Shown one piece after another: positions 22,157 to 30,776 of a DNA stretch of 48,297 nt (position 1 is its first letter; each line of letters starts with the position of its first letter). The stretch spans positions 1 through 48,297 of the forward strand of contig CAZBXE010000013.1 of NCBI GenBank assembly GCA_964496125.1, read 5' to 3'. Both the position numbers and the translations under genes were made by a program. The notes under the pieces were generated by a model that was given only the letters and a program-made list of their open reading frames with translations, ran no database searches and was not told the DNA's origin. The DNA comes from CAZBXE01 sp964496125. GTDB taxonomy: Bacteria > Chlamydiota > Chlamydiia > Chlamydiales > CAZBXE01.

Positions 22157-23839
22157 CTATCTACGCGAGTCAGCATACTCCAGAATCTTTCTTGTGAAAG
22201 AGTCGTTTTGCTTTTCAGCCTGGCAGCTCATGTAAACAGCAGCAGGTGCAAAGGAAACGCCGCCCGATCCCATATGAGTTGTGCAACGGCCATTTTTGAC
22301 CTTACGGCCATCCACAAAAAGAGCTCCTAAGGTGGGAAACCCATCATAAGCTACAGCTCGTCTCCCTACCCAGCGACTCGCTATCCCTTTTTTCTCAAGG
22401 GCGAAAAGGTCCCCCTGGGTTAACTGAACTCCTTCTGTATTCTTATCCAGGGCAATCGACACCATTTCTGGCAATACATCGTTTAACATATTCAGCTGCA
22501 CAAGGTGCCGATTGATGGCAAAGTCTTCGTGAATCTGCGGGGCTTTGTCCCCGTAAAAGGCTTTTGTGCCTCCCACTTGCAAAAGCAGATGATCACCTTT
22601 GCATCGCGCTTGCCAGGCAAGGACAATCCCTACCTTATGGACTTCCATGCAGTGATTAAAGTCCTTGTAAAGATCTACCTGTTCTTGAGAAAGAGGAATG
22701 GAGAGGGTCAGAGAGGGACCTGCAAATCCCGCATAGGAAGGCTCTTGAAATCCAAGTCTTTTGAGGGTTCCGACAGATTCTCCTGGGCAAAAGATGTACT
22801 TGCATCCAGCAGAATCATTTTGAACGGAAGATCCATCTTGAAATTCTAAAGTCACGATATTGTCATTTGCATCAAGGAGCACTCCCACCACTTCTTTGTT
22901 ACATTCTAGTCTAAAGCAGTCTTGTTTCTGTCCCGATGCATCGATATAGGTTCCCATTGCCCTCTTTAGGTAGGCATAGAACGAGGGTAGGAAATCATAG
23001 GCTGACAAGCACCCTCCTGGACGCCATAGAGCTGCAGAGTCCTTTTTCCAAACAAGGTCATTTAAGTGATTAGGCTCAGAATGTGCCTTGCAAAAAGGGA
23101 TAAGCTTTGGATCGATCTCCATAACTTCACAAGGTGTCAACAACCTACACTGGTCATAACCTAAGTTAACATAGGTCTCTTGCATTCCCTGGGCTCTCTT
23201 TTTTGCATCAGAAACCTCGTAAATCAAATCGATACGATACCCATCATGTAAAACAGAGTTCTCACTATTTTTTTGGGCTCTGCAAGGATTGAAGTTCGAT
23301 TGTTCAAAGATACTCTTCAATTCAGGGTCAGCTTCATCATACATTTGCTGCCAAAGATCCATGCTCATTTTACCAAGCTTAAGAAGATTTTGTGTCCTAT
23401 CTTCATGGTTTGGGTCTTGCCCGTAGGCCTCCACGGCACGCTTGAATTCGATGGCAGCTAAAGAGTCATTAACCCCTGGTACGTCATCGACACGAATTCC
23501 TCCTGGCTGACTAAACAAAAAGGAAAGCTTTTCGACAAGTTCAGAGCCTCTTGGTACAACCGATAGTATTTCATCTGGCGTTAGACTTGGGCAAATGTGA
23601 TAAGCCGTATTTGTAAAAGCCCCTTCTTCAAACGCTGCGCATTTTTCATAGATCACAACGTGCACTTGTTGCCCGTTTTTAAGAGCATTCACATGGGCGT
23701 TGTAGCATTCCATTGCCCCAATAATCCCACTACCGACGATGACAGTTTTCTGAATAGGATCAACAGGTCTCTCTACAGAAAAAAGGTAAGTCATACATAA
23801 ACAACACACTAAAAATAAGGGCGCTCTTACCTTTTTCAT
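22157..23839 (-). CDS. Exported FAD-dependent oxidoreductase (DAO family)
   Basis: ATG 23839, with AGGAG a few bases upstream, gives MKKVRAPLFLVCCLCMTYLF, a signal peptide, and 560 residues. The FAD-binding fold starts at KTVIVGSGIIGAMECYNAH (GSGIIG at 36-41). The DAO-type C-terminal FAD segment is YDGFPTLGALF...NGRCTTHMGSGGVSFAPAA. Members oxidise amino acids, amines or similar C-N substrates; nothing here fixes the substrate. Export is unusual for a flavoprotein of this family and implies Tat-independent or extracytoplasmic flavin loading, as no twin-arginine motif is present. It stands alone, 201 bases from the type II operon end. Confidence 0.8.
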   Translation of the reverse strand: MKKVRAPLFLVCCLCMTYLFSVERPVDPIQKTVIVGSGIIGAMECYNAHVNALKNGQQVHVVIYEKCAAFEEGAFTNTAYHICPSLTPDEILSVVPRGSELVEKLSFLFSQPGGIRVDDVPGVNDSLAAIEFKRAVEAYGQDPNHEDRTQNLLKLGKMSMDLWQQMYDEADPELKSIFEQSNFNPCRAQKNSENSVLHDGYRIDLIYEVSDAKKRAQGMQETYVNLGYDQCRLLTPCEVMEIDPKLIPFCKAHSEPNHLNDLVWKKDSAALWRPGGCLSAYDFLPSFYAYLKRAMGTYIDASGQKQDCFRLECNKEVVGVLLDANDNIVTLEFQDGSSVQNDSAGCKYIFCPGESVGTLKRLGFQEPSYAGFAGPSLTLSIPLSQEQVDLYKDFNHCMEVHKVGIVLAWQARCKGDHLLLQVGGTKAFYGDKAPQIHEDFAINRHLVQLNMLNDVLPEMVSIALDKNTEGVQLTQGDLFALEKKGIASRWVGRRAVAYDGFPTLGALFVDGRKVKNGRCTTHMGSGGVSFAPAAVYMSCQAEKQNDSFTRKILEYADSRR

Positions 23840-23941
23840 AAATACTCCTTGCATACAAAAACTGGAAAGATACAAAACCTTGAGCAATTAATCAAGAAAA
23901 TTGTTCAAAACAAAGGCGCTGCCTGTTGAGATCAGGAAAGC

Positions 23942-23978
23942 TATACCGAAATGAATTGAAATGCTAGGAATATGCCAA
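23942..23978. repeat. Left-end remnant of the dispersed repeat
   Basis: The 37 bases match the left end of the element in copy D (TATAC..AAAT.A.CTGAAA then GGAATATGCCAA), with several substitutions. No right end follows; instead the segment runs into the 3' end of the acetyltransferase remnant, whose last codons it supplies. Confidence 0.6.
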
Positions 23979-24206
23979 AAACTGACAGCAACCTTTGAAC
24001 CCTAACCGCTCGTAGAGTAATAGTCCTTCTTGAGACGCTTGCAGAGTAGCAATAAGGCATCCTTTCTTTTTAGCTCTTTCAAGAAGATGATTCAGCATCG
24101 CCGTTGCAAATCCTTTTTTCCGATCAAAGGTTATCTGAAAGTGGTTCATCGGCAAAAGAAGAGATCCAGACACCCAAGTCAAAAAAAGCAAGAAACGCAG
24201 CATCAC
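23964..24206 (-). pseudogene. GNAT acetyltransferase remnant (C-terminal half)
   Basis: The 80-residue frame carries the acetyl-CoA-binding part of a GNAT fold (RKKGFATAMLNHLLERAKKKG) and the C-terminal LQASQEGLLLYERLGFKGC, but the N-terminal half of the domain is missing. The first 20 residues are hydrophobic and look like a truncated beta segment rather than a true start. The last residues (FLAYS) and the stop lie in sequence shared with the dispersed repeat. The start overlaps the nagZ stop (ATGA), a relic of coupling or the result of deletion. Probably inactive; a short functional protein cannot be excluded. Confidence 0.65.
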
Positions 24207-25291
24207 TGCAACACCTTCATTTTAAGTTCAGAATCATACCTAAAATGATTTTTTACGTCCTGTATACGAGAAAAAGAGCTCTCTACACGCTCTAGAGAAA
24301 TCTCTCCCTTCTCAACATCTTCTAAAAATTGCCCTATGACATATTCGTAGAGCTCTATTACATCTTTTGAAGTCATTGTAAAAGGGGTCCACTCAGGCTT
24401 GGAAAGAAGAAGAAGGTCACATCCTGCTAAAAAAGCCTCTCTTGCAGCTTTGTAAACGGCCACTTTTGCCTCTTCTATGCTTTGGACTTCACCTAAAATG
24501 CCATTCATTCCTAAAGAGTCAGATACAATCACACCCTCAAATCCAAACTCACCCCGTAAAATACCTTCTAAAAGGATTTTAGAACAGGTTGCTGGATTTT
24601 TGTCTACTAGAGGAAAAAGAATATGCGCTGTCATCACAGCGTCAGTGCACATAGACAATTCCCTAAAGGGGATCAAATCGCAGGCATACAATTCAGAAAG
24701 CAATTTTAAGAGCGCTGGCAATTCCTTATGGGAATCACTTTTTGCAAAACCATGCCCAGGATAATGCTTGAGACAGGAAAAGACGCCTTCTAAATGAAGA
24801 CCTGCGATGAAATGAGAAGCAAGGGTTACAATTTTTTTCGGATCCTCACTGATGCAGCGATCAAAAAGAAAAGATCCTTCTACCTGTACATCTACAACAG
24901 GAGCTAGGTTAAAGTTAATCCCTGCCTCGTAAAGCTCTTTTCCTATGGACGCACCAAGCTGAAAAGCATCATCCTCACTCTCACAGGCGTGAAGAGCTGG
25001 TTTTTTAGATAACCGACAAATGCGCCCCCCCTCTTGATCTACTGCAATCAGAGGCGTTATTGCTGTTTCTTGGCCAATAATTTCCTGAAAGTACTTTGAA
25101 AGAGGTTTTATCTCCTCAAAAGAAGTGGCCCAAGGAAGAAGTAGAATATTGCCAGCTTTACTCTTTGAAAAAAAATCCCTAGGACAATCGGATGGGACAG
25201 CTACAAGAAAAAGCTGGCCAACCTTTATCTTCCGGCTATTTTCAAGAGAAAAAATCAAAAAAGGGATTAATAAAAAAACAAAAATTCTCAC
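24203..25291 (-). CDS. nagZ: Beta-N-acetylhexosaminidase, GH3 (NagZ-like)
   Basis: This 362-residue GH3 enzyme starts at GTG 25291, directly after the stop of the upstream gene (TGAGTG). The signature KHYPGHGFAKSDSHKELP holds the catalytic His/Asp loop, VIVSDSLGM carries the nucleophile Asp, and AVDQEGGRICRL is the usual substrate-binding segment. A hydrophobic N-terminus (IFVFLLIPFLIFSLENS) suggests export or membrane attachment, unlike the cytoplasmic NagZ of enteric bacteria. It removes N-acetylglucosamine from peptidoglycan fragments. It ends the MoxR/DUF58 operon. Confidence 0.9.
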   Translation of the reverse strand: MRIFVFLLIPFLIFSLENSRKIKVGQLFLVAVPSDCPRDFFSKSKAGNILLLPWATSFEEIKPLSKYFQEIIGQETAITPLIAVDQEGGRICRLSKKPALHACESEDDAFQLGASIGKELYEAGINFNLAPVVDVQVEGSFLFDRCISEDPKKIVTLASHFIAGLHLEGVFSCLKHYPGHGFAKSDSHKELPALLKLLSELYACDLIPFRELSMCTDAVMTAHILFPLVDKNPATCSKILLEGILRGEFGFEGVIVSDSLGMNGILGEVQSIEEAKVAVYKAAREAFLAGCDLLLLSKPEWTPFTMTSKDVIELYEYVIGQFLEDVEKGEISLERVESSFSRIQDVKNHFRYDSELKMKVLQ

Positions 25292-25870
25292 TCAGTGAGT
25301 TTTAATAAAGGAGCGAAGATTGTCAAGGTCTTTATGTTGATCAACACATTCTACAGTGGCTCCTGAGAACTTTTCAAGGTCAGCGCGCGTTAAAAACTCG
25401 CTCATCCACTTTTCATCCTGTGAGCTAAACCGCTTTGACGCTTTAAACTTGTAGAGAAATTCTTGCGTTGTCTCCTCTTTGGCTCGAACACCAAAAGCTG
25501 ACTCTGCATACTCGCGTAGTATAGCTGAAGTTTCCTGATAAAACCCCTTTTCTCCCCCTTTCTTCAAAGATAGGGAAGAGATTTTATGCATGGCACTTAG
25601 CTTAGGAAGTTTTCTCATCTTCTCCTCAGCCATTTTTTCAAAAACCTTCTTTAGACATCCTTGCAAAAAGATAAGAAACGCAAGTGACCCAAAAACCATC
25701 AAAACAGTCCCAAGAGAGGGAATGGGAATTTTTTTCGTACGAGCACGAATCAGTTGTTTTTCCTCAGCTAGTTTCTGTAATCTCTCTTCGTTTCTCGCAT
25801 CCATCTTCAAAAGAGGAGTCTCTCCTAGGGGAAAAAGAAAGAGAAGGCTTGCTATAAGAACAACTTTCAC
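25292..25870 (-). CDS. Membrane protein of the MoxR/DUF58 operon (DUF4381-like)
   Basis: The start is GTG 25870, overlapping the DUF58 stop (GTGA). The 192-residue product has an N-terminal signal or anchor (VVLIASLLFLFPLG), a second hydrophobic helix at about 57-73 (VLMVFGSLAFLIFLQGC) and a soluble C-terminal part with EGFYQETSAILREYAESAFG-like helices and TTQEFLYKF. The pattern YxxxSxILRxYxxxxFGxxAxExTTxEFL is that of the small membrane proteins (DUF4381) that accompany MoxR and DUF58 in Bat-type loci. Role unknown; probably part of a membrane chaperone or assembly complex. Confidence 0.7.
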   Translation of the reverse strand: MKVVLIASLLFLFPLGETPLLKMDARNEERLQKLAEEKQLIRARTKKIPIPSLGTVLMVFGSLAFLIFLQGCLKKVFEKMAEEKMRKLPKLSAMHKISSLSLKKGGEKGFYQETSAILREYAESAFGVRAKEETTQEFLYKFKASKRFSSQDEKWMSEFLTRADLEKFSGATVECVDQHKDLDNLRSFIKTH

Positions 25871-26757
25871 CTGCCTCTCCCATGATTTTGAAAAAAGTGA
25901 AGCAACGTTTTTGCATAAGGCTTACTTGTTTGAAAAGAGAGAAAACTGGCTCCACATCCTACGATAAAGTCTTTAAACGCCTTTCTTCTCTTCTCACCTA
26001 ACTCTTTATAATGGTTTCTAACAGAGTCTTGCGACAAGTCCACAGTCTGCATCTTTTTTGTCTCAAGATCAGAAAAGCGTACGAGAGGGCCTTCTGAAGG
26101 CTTTTCTTCAAAGGGATCAATCACAGAAATTGCAATAAAGTCATGTCTTTTTGCAGCAGCAAGCAGCTCATTCTTCGGAATTTCCTCCACAATAAAGTCT
26201 GAAAGGAGAATACATACATCCGCCTTGGGTTGCACTCTCTCTACACAAGTAAGCGCATTTTTTAAATGTGTGCCCGGAGAATAACTTTTATGCTGAAGAA
26301 GCTCGCGAATTACCCTATGGACATGACGCTCTCCTCTTTTAGGGGGAATGTATTTTTCTACATCACCCGCAAAGAGGATAAGTCCAATCTTATCATTCAT
26401 TTGCATGGCAGAGAGAGAAAAAACAGCCGCAAGCTCTGCCATATAATGGATTTTGGGCGTTGACTTAGTCCCAAAGAGAGTGGAATCAGATACGTCTACA
26501 AGAAGCATGATGCTAAGAAGTCTTTCTTCCCGGTATGTTTTGACAAAAGGACGATTCATCCGCGCTGTCACTTTCCAGTCGATCGCTCGGATTTCATCTC
26601 CTGGCTCATATTCCCTATCTTCCTCAAACTCAATCCCTTTTCCCTTAAAGGCCGAGCCCCATCCCCCAGCCACAAGCCCGTGGACAAGCTTTGCCGTGCG
26701 GAGCTTGATCATCCGAATCTTCTTAAATAGATCTTGAACGGAGAGCAAAGGCGTCAT
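25867..26757 (-). CDS. DUF58 family protein (VWA-like)
   Basis: This 296-residue protein carries the DUF58 signature GIEFEEDREYEPGDEIRAIDW followed by ARMNRPFVKTYREER. A von Willebrand A-like fold follows (MLLVDVSDSTLFGT with a DxSxS metal site, and DVCILLSDFI). It overlaps the MoxR gene by ATGA. MoxR ATPases with DUF58/VWA partners act as metal-dependent chaperones in the envelope. There is no membrane segment in this protein, so it probably works in the cytoplasm beside the membrane protein encoded next. Confidence 0.9.
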   Translation of the reverse strand: MTPLLSVQDLFKKIRMIKLRTAKLVHGLVAGGWGSAFKGKGIEFEEDREYEPGDEIRAIDWKVTARMNRPFVKTYREERLLSIMLLVDVSDSTLFGTKSTPKIHYMAELAAVFSLSAMQMNDKIGLILFAGDVEKYIPPKRGERHVHRVIRELLQHKSYSPGTHLKNALTCVERVQPKADVCILLSDFIVEEIPKNELLAAAKRHDFIAISVIDPFEEKPSEGPLVRFSDLETKKMQTVDLSQDSVRNHYKELGEKRRKAFKDFIVGCGASFLSFQTSKPYAKTLLHFFQNHGRGR

Positions 26758-27743
26758 GGCACAGGAATCGTTGCAAAAATCTTATCGATCATCGCCTCCG
26801 CTGTCACCTCGTTTGCAATCGCCTCATAAGAACACCTAATGCGATGCCTAAGAACGTCATGGCCAATACTCTTCACATCGTGCGGCGTTACAAAACTACG
26901 GCCGTTTAAAAATGCATGCGCCTTAGCTGCAATGGTTAAGAAAATGGTAGCTCTTGGCGATGCGCCAAGCTCAATCATTCCTTCTAAATCAACACGCAGC
27001 TCTTTTGGATTTCTAGTAGCAAACACAATCTTAAGAATATACTCTAAAACAGTGTCATCGATATAGATCTTCTCTACCCATTCTCGAAAGGAAAGGATCT
27101 CACTGATGGAAAGCACCTTTTGCGCAGAAGGATATTTCCCAAGAGAGACAATACGGCGAGCAATTTCTTTCTCTTCCTCCATCGAGGGATAGTCCACTTT
27201 GACCTTCAGCATAAAGCGATCGCTTTGTGCCTCTGGCAAAGGATAGGTGCCTTCGTGTTCTATGGGGTTTTGCGTGGCCAGGACCAAAAAAGGCTCCTCG
27301 ACCTTAAACGTCTCACCACCGATCGTAACTTGCCTCTCTTCCATAATTTCAAGCAAGGCAGATTGCACCTTTGGGGGAGCTCTGTTGATCTCATCAGCAA
27401 GAAGAATGTTTGTAAAAATGGGCCCCTTTTGCACCTTAAACACTTCTTGCTTAGCGCTATAAATTGAAGTACCCATCAAATCCGCTGGAAGAAGATCGGG
27501 AGTAAACTGTATGCGTTTGAAATGACAGTCTACAACTTTTGCAAGAGTTGTGACAGAGAGTGTTTTCGCAAGACCAGGCACACCCTCAAGCAGGATGTGC
27601 CCTTTTGTCAAAAGAGCCATCAGCAAGCGATCGATCAGCTTCTTCTGCCCTACGATCACTTTGGCAATTTCATCTCTTGCTCTCTGCAGTTCTTTGGAAG
27701 CGTCTTCGATCGCCCCCTTAAGATCTCCAGTACTACCGTTCAA
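26754..27743 (-). CDS. MoxR-type AAA+ ATPase
   Basis: This 329-residue AAA+ ATPase of the MoxR family shows Walker A GVPGLAKT at 54-61, Walker B LLADEINR at 114-121, the following APPKVQSALLEIMEER, and the sensor-1 segment FLVLATQNPIEHEGTYPLPEAQ. The lid domain follows (GASPRATIFLTIAAKAHAFL). The start is TTG 27743, with AAGGAG seven bases before it, and overlaps the histidine kinase stop by 11 bases. It is expected to remodel the DUF58 partner and its target in the cell envelope. Confidence 0.94.
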   Translation of the reverse strand: MNGSTGDLKGAIEDASKELQRARDEIAKVIVGQKKLIDRLLMALLTKGHILLEGVPGLAKTLSVTTLAKVVDCHFKRIQFTPDLLPADLMGTSIYSAKQEVFKVQKGPIFTNILLADEINRAPPKVQSALLEIMEERQVTIGGETFKVEEPFLVLATQNPIEHEGTYPLPEAQSDRFMLKVKVDYPSMEEEKEIARRIVSLGKYPSAQKVLSISEILSFREWVEKIYIDDTVLEYILKIVFATRNPKELRVDLEGMIELGASPRATIFLTIAAKAHAFLNGRSFVTPHDVKSIGHDVLRHRIRCSYEAIANEVTAEAMIDKIFATIPVP

Positions 27744-29496
27744 TCAGAGGCTCCTTGGGCAACTGAATCGTGAATGTCGACCCTTTTTTCACTGTAGAGG
27801 AAACTGAGATTTTCCCGAAATGCTTTTCAACAATCGTTTGCACGATAGAAAGGCCAAGGCCAGAGCCCCCCATCTTGCGAGAACGCGCCTTATCAACACG
27901 GTAAAATCTTTCGAAGATATGGTCTAAATCTTTTTCTGGAATTCCAATTCCATTGTCAATTACAGATAGCTCAACTGAACTTCCTAAGTCCTTGATTTCA
28001 ACTTGAATGGAAATGGGCGCTTCGTTGTATTTTGCAGCATTTTCCATCAGGTTTGAAATCGCTAGGTCTAGCAGCTGTGGATCAGCAAACACATGAAAGT
28101 CTGCCTGTGGATCTGCGGCAATTTGCACTTCTGCTTCAGGATAGACAATCTTTAACTGCTCATCGCAGCGACTTACAATCTCAATCAGATTACAGTCAGT
28201 AAGGCGCTCCCTGGGGAGATTCTCAATATCAGCAAGCGCAAGAAGATCTTTGACAAGGCTTGTCATGCGGGAGCAATTCCGGACGATCTTTTGCGTTACG
28301 TCAGCAATCACATCTTTCGAAAGATCGGGATGGTCGTAGAGCGTTTCGGCAAACCCCTTAATGATGGTGATGGGCGTTTTTAGCTCATGGGAGGCATTGG
28401 CAATAAAGTCCTTACGCATCTCCAGAAGCTTGTAATGGATAGAATTGTCGTGTAGAACAAGCACAGCTCCCTGTTTTTCTTTTTTGGGCGCAGCAACAAG
28501 ATCCAAATAGACTCTCCCCCAATCGTTTTTCATCTGCATGCTTGTTGTTTTTAACGTGTTTTCCTCGACACACTCGAGTAAAAGCTTTGGCAATTCAACG
28601 GGCGCTAAATCTGTAATATGCCTCCCTACAGCAAGCCTAAAATCTAAGCCAAGCATATCAAGAGCTGTTTGATTGATGTAGGTAACTCTTCCATCCTGGT
28701 CTGTAGAGATCACACCCTCAATCAAAGATTCAAGAACAGCTTCCTTTTCGTTTCTTTCCTGGATGAGCGAATCAATATGCTTTTGCACACGCCTCGAAAG
28801 GCTGTTAAGGGTCGCTGCAAGCTTGCCAAAATCATCGCTTGGTGACGCCGCTAGCTGAATCTCAGGAAGAGCTTTCGCTCCCTCTTGGTAAGGCCTGACA
28901 GCATCAATAATTTTTTGAATCGGGCTGCTTAAGTGATGAAAAGTAAAAAGAGCCATTAAGCTAAAGAGAAGAAGGACTATCACAGAAATAGTAAAGAAAC
29001 CAATCTCAAAGTCTTGCGTCATTTCCTCCACATATTTGTAGGGAAAAGCGCTACGCATCACATACGTATTTCCGTGAAAATCAAAGGCTTTTGCAAAGTA
29101 GGCAAATTTTTGCCCCAATAGATCAGAATATTCTTCGTTATAGCCGTGCCCTGAATTAAAAGCTTCTAGGACTTCCGGATGCTCCACCACATACTCTTGG
29201 CTAAATTTTGGGCCAAGAAGGCGCTTCATATGGGAATCGTAGAGAACCTTTCTTTCATTTGAAATCACACTTACTCTAAAGAAAATCCGAGGCTTTTGAT
29301 CTTTCAACATGCGAACTAGAGATTCATTATCTGTTGCAGATTGAATTTTGAGGATAAGCTCGCTTGCTCGCTCTTCCATGGCCCGCGTTACAATGCGCTT
29401 TACAGTTTTTCCTGCAAATGGAAACATGAGGCAAATGAAGAAAAGGAAGATCGCTGCATAGCTAATAAAAATTTTTTTACGAAAACTCATTGCCAT
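27733..29496 (-). CDS. PhoR-like sensor histidine kinase
   Basis: This 587-residue membrane kinase has a transmembrane segment at about 10-28, a periplasmic domain to 165, a second segment at 166-186, HAMP (about 188-240), PAS (about 250-340), the dimerisation box FIANASHELKTPITIIKGF with His370, N box NLMENAAKYN (482-491), G1 DNGIGIP (514-520), F box FERFYR and G2 GGSGLGLSI. All catalytic parts are intact. No response regulator gene is adjacent. Its 3' end overlaps moxR, which suggests that the envelope operon and this sensor are expressed together. The signal is unknown. Confidence 0.92.
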   Translation of the reverse strand: MAMSFRKKIFISYAAIFLFFICLMFPFAGKTVKRIVTRAMEERASELILKIQSATDNESLVRMLKDQKPRIFFRVSVISNERKVLYDSHMKRLLGPKFSQEYVVEHPEVLEAFNSGHGYNEEYSDLLGQKFAYFAKAFDFHGNTYVMRSAFPYKYVEEMTQDFEIGFFTISVIVLLLFSLMALFTFHHLSSPIQKIIDAVRPYQEGAKALPEIQLAASPSDDFGKLAATLNSLSRRVQKHIDSLIQERNEKEAVLESLIEGVISTDQDGRVTYINQTALDMLGLDFRLAVGRHITDLAPVELPKLLLECVEENTLKTTSMQMKNDWGRVYLDLVAAPKKEKQGAVLVLHDNSIHYKLLEMRKDFIANASHELKTPITIIKGFAETLYDHPDLSKDVIADVTQKIVRNCSRMTSLVKDLLALADIENLPRERLTDCNLIEIVSRCDEQLKIVYPEAEVQIAADPQADFHVFADPQLLDLAISNLMENAAKYNEAPISIQVEIKDLGSSVELSVIDNGIGIPEKDLDHIFERFYRVDKARSRKMGGSGLGLSIVQTIVEKHFGKISVSSTVKKGSTFTIQLPKEPLIER

Positions 29497-29522
29497 AGGC
29501 AGCTATTATACTAAAAAACTAA

Positions 29523-30593
29523 TTAAAAATTAAGCAGTTTAGTTGGCCTTTTTGTTAAATTTTCGTAACCATTTTCTGTAACTACAATCGAATTTTCAAT
29601 TCTAACCCCACCAAGGTTATTTACGTAGATTCCAGGTTCTATGGTGATCACCATCCCAGGCTCGAGCGGGAGATCTACCCCCTCACGTACATTTGGCGCC
29701 TCATGGATCTCGAGCCCCACCCCATGCCCCAGCCGGTGGGTAAACTGTTTCCCATACCCTTTTTCTTCGATGTACCCGCGAGCAGCTTTATCAAGTTCTG
29801 CAGGCGTCACCCCAGCTTTGCAAAGCTCAAGAGCTAGCTCTTGAGCCGATTTAACTATATAGTAAATTTTTTCCATGACAGGATCGGTTGCCCCAAAAAA
29901 AACAACCCTTGTCATATCAGAGCAATAATGCTTATACATAACCCCAATATCAAAGAGAACGGCATCCCCCTTTTTGAGCCTTGTCTCCCCCGTCTCATGG
30001 TGAGGAATGGCAGAGTTTTTTCCAAAAGCAACAATCGGATCAAAACTTGTCTTGCTTACCCCTTTTTTCTTCCAAAAAATCTCTAACTGAGAAGCAACCT
30101 CCAATTCTGTGATCCCCTCTTTTAACAAAGAGCAAGCAAAATCAAATCCCTCACACCCAAAATCGGCTGCTTTTCGCATGAGATCAAGCTCTTCTCTTTC
30201 CTTCACTACGCGAAGGATATTCTTTACTGGGTTTTGGCAAGCGATAAATGTAAGAAGAGGAGCCGATTTTGAAAGATCAAGATACCTTTGGTAGCTTAAT
30301 GACTCACTATTAAAACCAAGAGTTTTCACATCCCCTGCATGTTCTTCAAGCGCCTCCAAAAGCGAAAAGCTCTGGCATAAGGCTGTAGGGATAGGACTCT
30401 CCTTAGAAGCTCTTTCAAAATACCTCGCATCGACAAACAGCTTCGATCCCTCTTTATGAATCAAAAGCTGCCCCGCTGACATTTTCAATCCTGTCAGGTA
30501 AAAAATATTCACAGCATCTTCAACGAAAAAGGCATCCAATCCTTTTTCTTCCATGTATTTTTGAAAACTTTCGATTCTCTTTTGATAATTCAT
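29523..30593 (-). CDS. pepP: Xaa-Pro aminopeptidase / M24 peptidase
   Basis: This 356-residue cytoplasmic metallopeptidase has an N-terminal creatinase-like domain (about 1-125) followed by the M24 pita-bread fold. Metal ligands are visible: FDIGVMYKHYCSDMTR (two Asp), HRLGHGVGLEIHE (His), VITIEPGIYV (Glu) and VRIENSIVV (Glu). It removes N-terminal residues next to proline. Dispersed repeat copy B separates it from mutL upstream. In Chlamydia pepP and mutL lie next to the gsp genes, and the pair is kept here but in the opposite orientation. Confidence 0.93.
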   Translation of the reverse strand: MNYQKRIESFQKYMEEKGLDAFFVEDAVNIFYLTGLKMSAGQLLIHKEGSKLFVDARYFERASKESPIPTALCQSFSLLEALEEHAGDVKTLGFNSESLSYQRYLDLSKSAPLLTFIACQNPVKNILRVVKEREELDLMRKAADFGCEGFDFACSLLKEGITELEVASQLEIFWKKKGVSKTSFDPIVAFGKNSAIPHHETGETRLKKGDAVLFDIGVMYKHYCSDMTRVVFFGATDPVMEKIYYIVKSAQELALELCKAGVTPAELDKAARGYIEEKGYGKQFTHRLGHGVGLEIHEAPNVREGVDLPLEPGMVITIEPGIYVNNLGGVRIENSIVVTENGYENLTKRPTKLLNF

Positions 30594-30603
30594 AATTCTT
30601 ACC

Positions 30604-30776
30604 TATACATAAATGAACTGGAAAGTTTGTTTCTGCCTGCGTCGGACAATCCCTCAATTTTTGCCCGCCTGCATCGCTCTGGTTTTTAACGAGAGCAGCT
30701 TCGACGCCTCTACCGCTTGCAAAAATTGAGGGCGCCTCCTTGGCATAGTACCAACTTTCCAATTCATTTGTGTGTA
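30604..30776. repeat. 172-bp dispersed palindromic repeat, copy B
   Basis: The left arm TATACATAAATGAACTGGAA pairs with the right arm TTCCAATTCATTTGTGTGTA with few mismatches. An inner arm CCCTCAATTTTTGC (30651-30664) pairs with GCAAAAATTGAGGG (30718-30731), and GCTCT/AGAGC forms a central hairpin. The element is reversed relative to copies A and D. It supplies the last three codons and stop of mutL and lies between mutL and pepP, so any co-transcript would carry the folded element. Confidence 0.9.
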
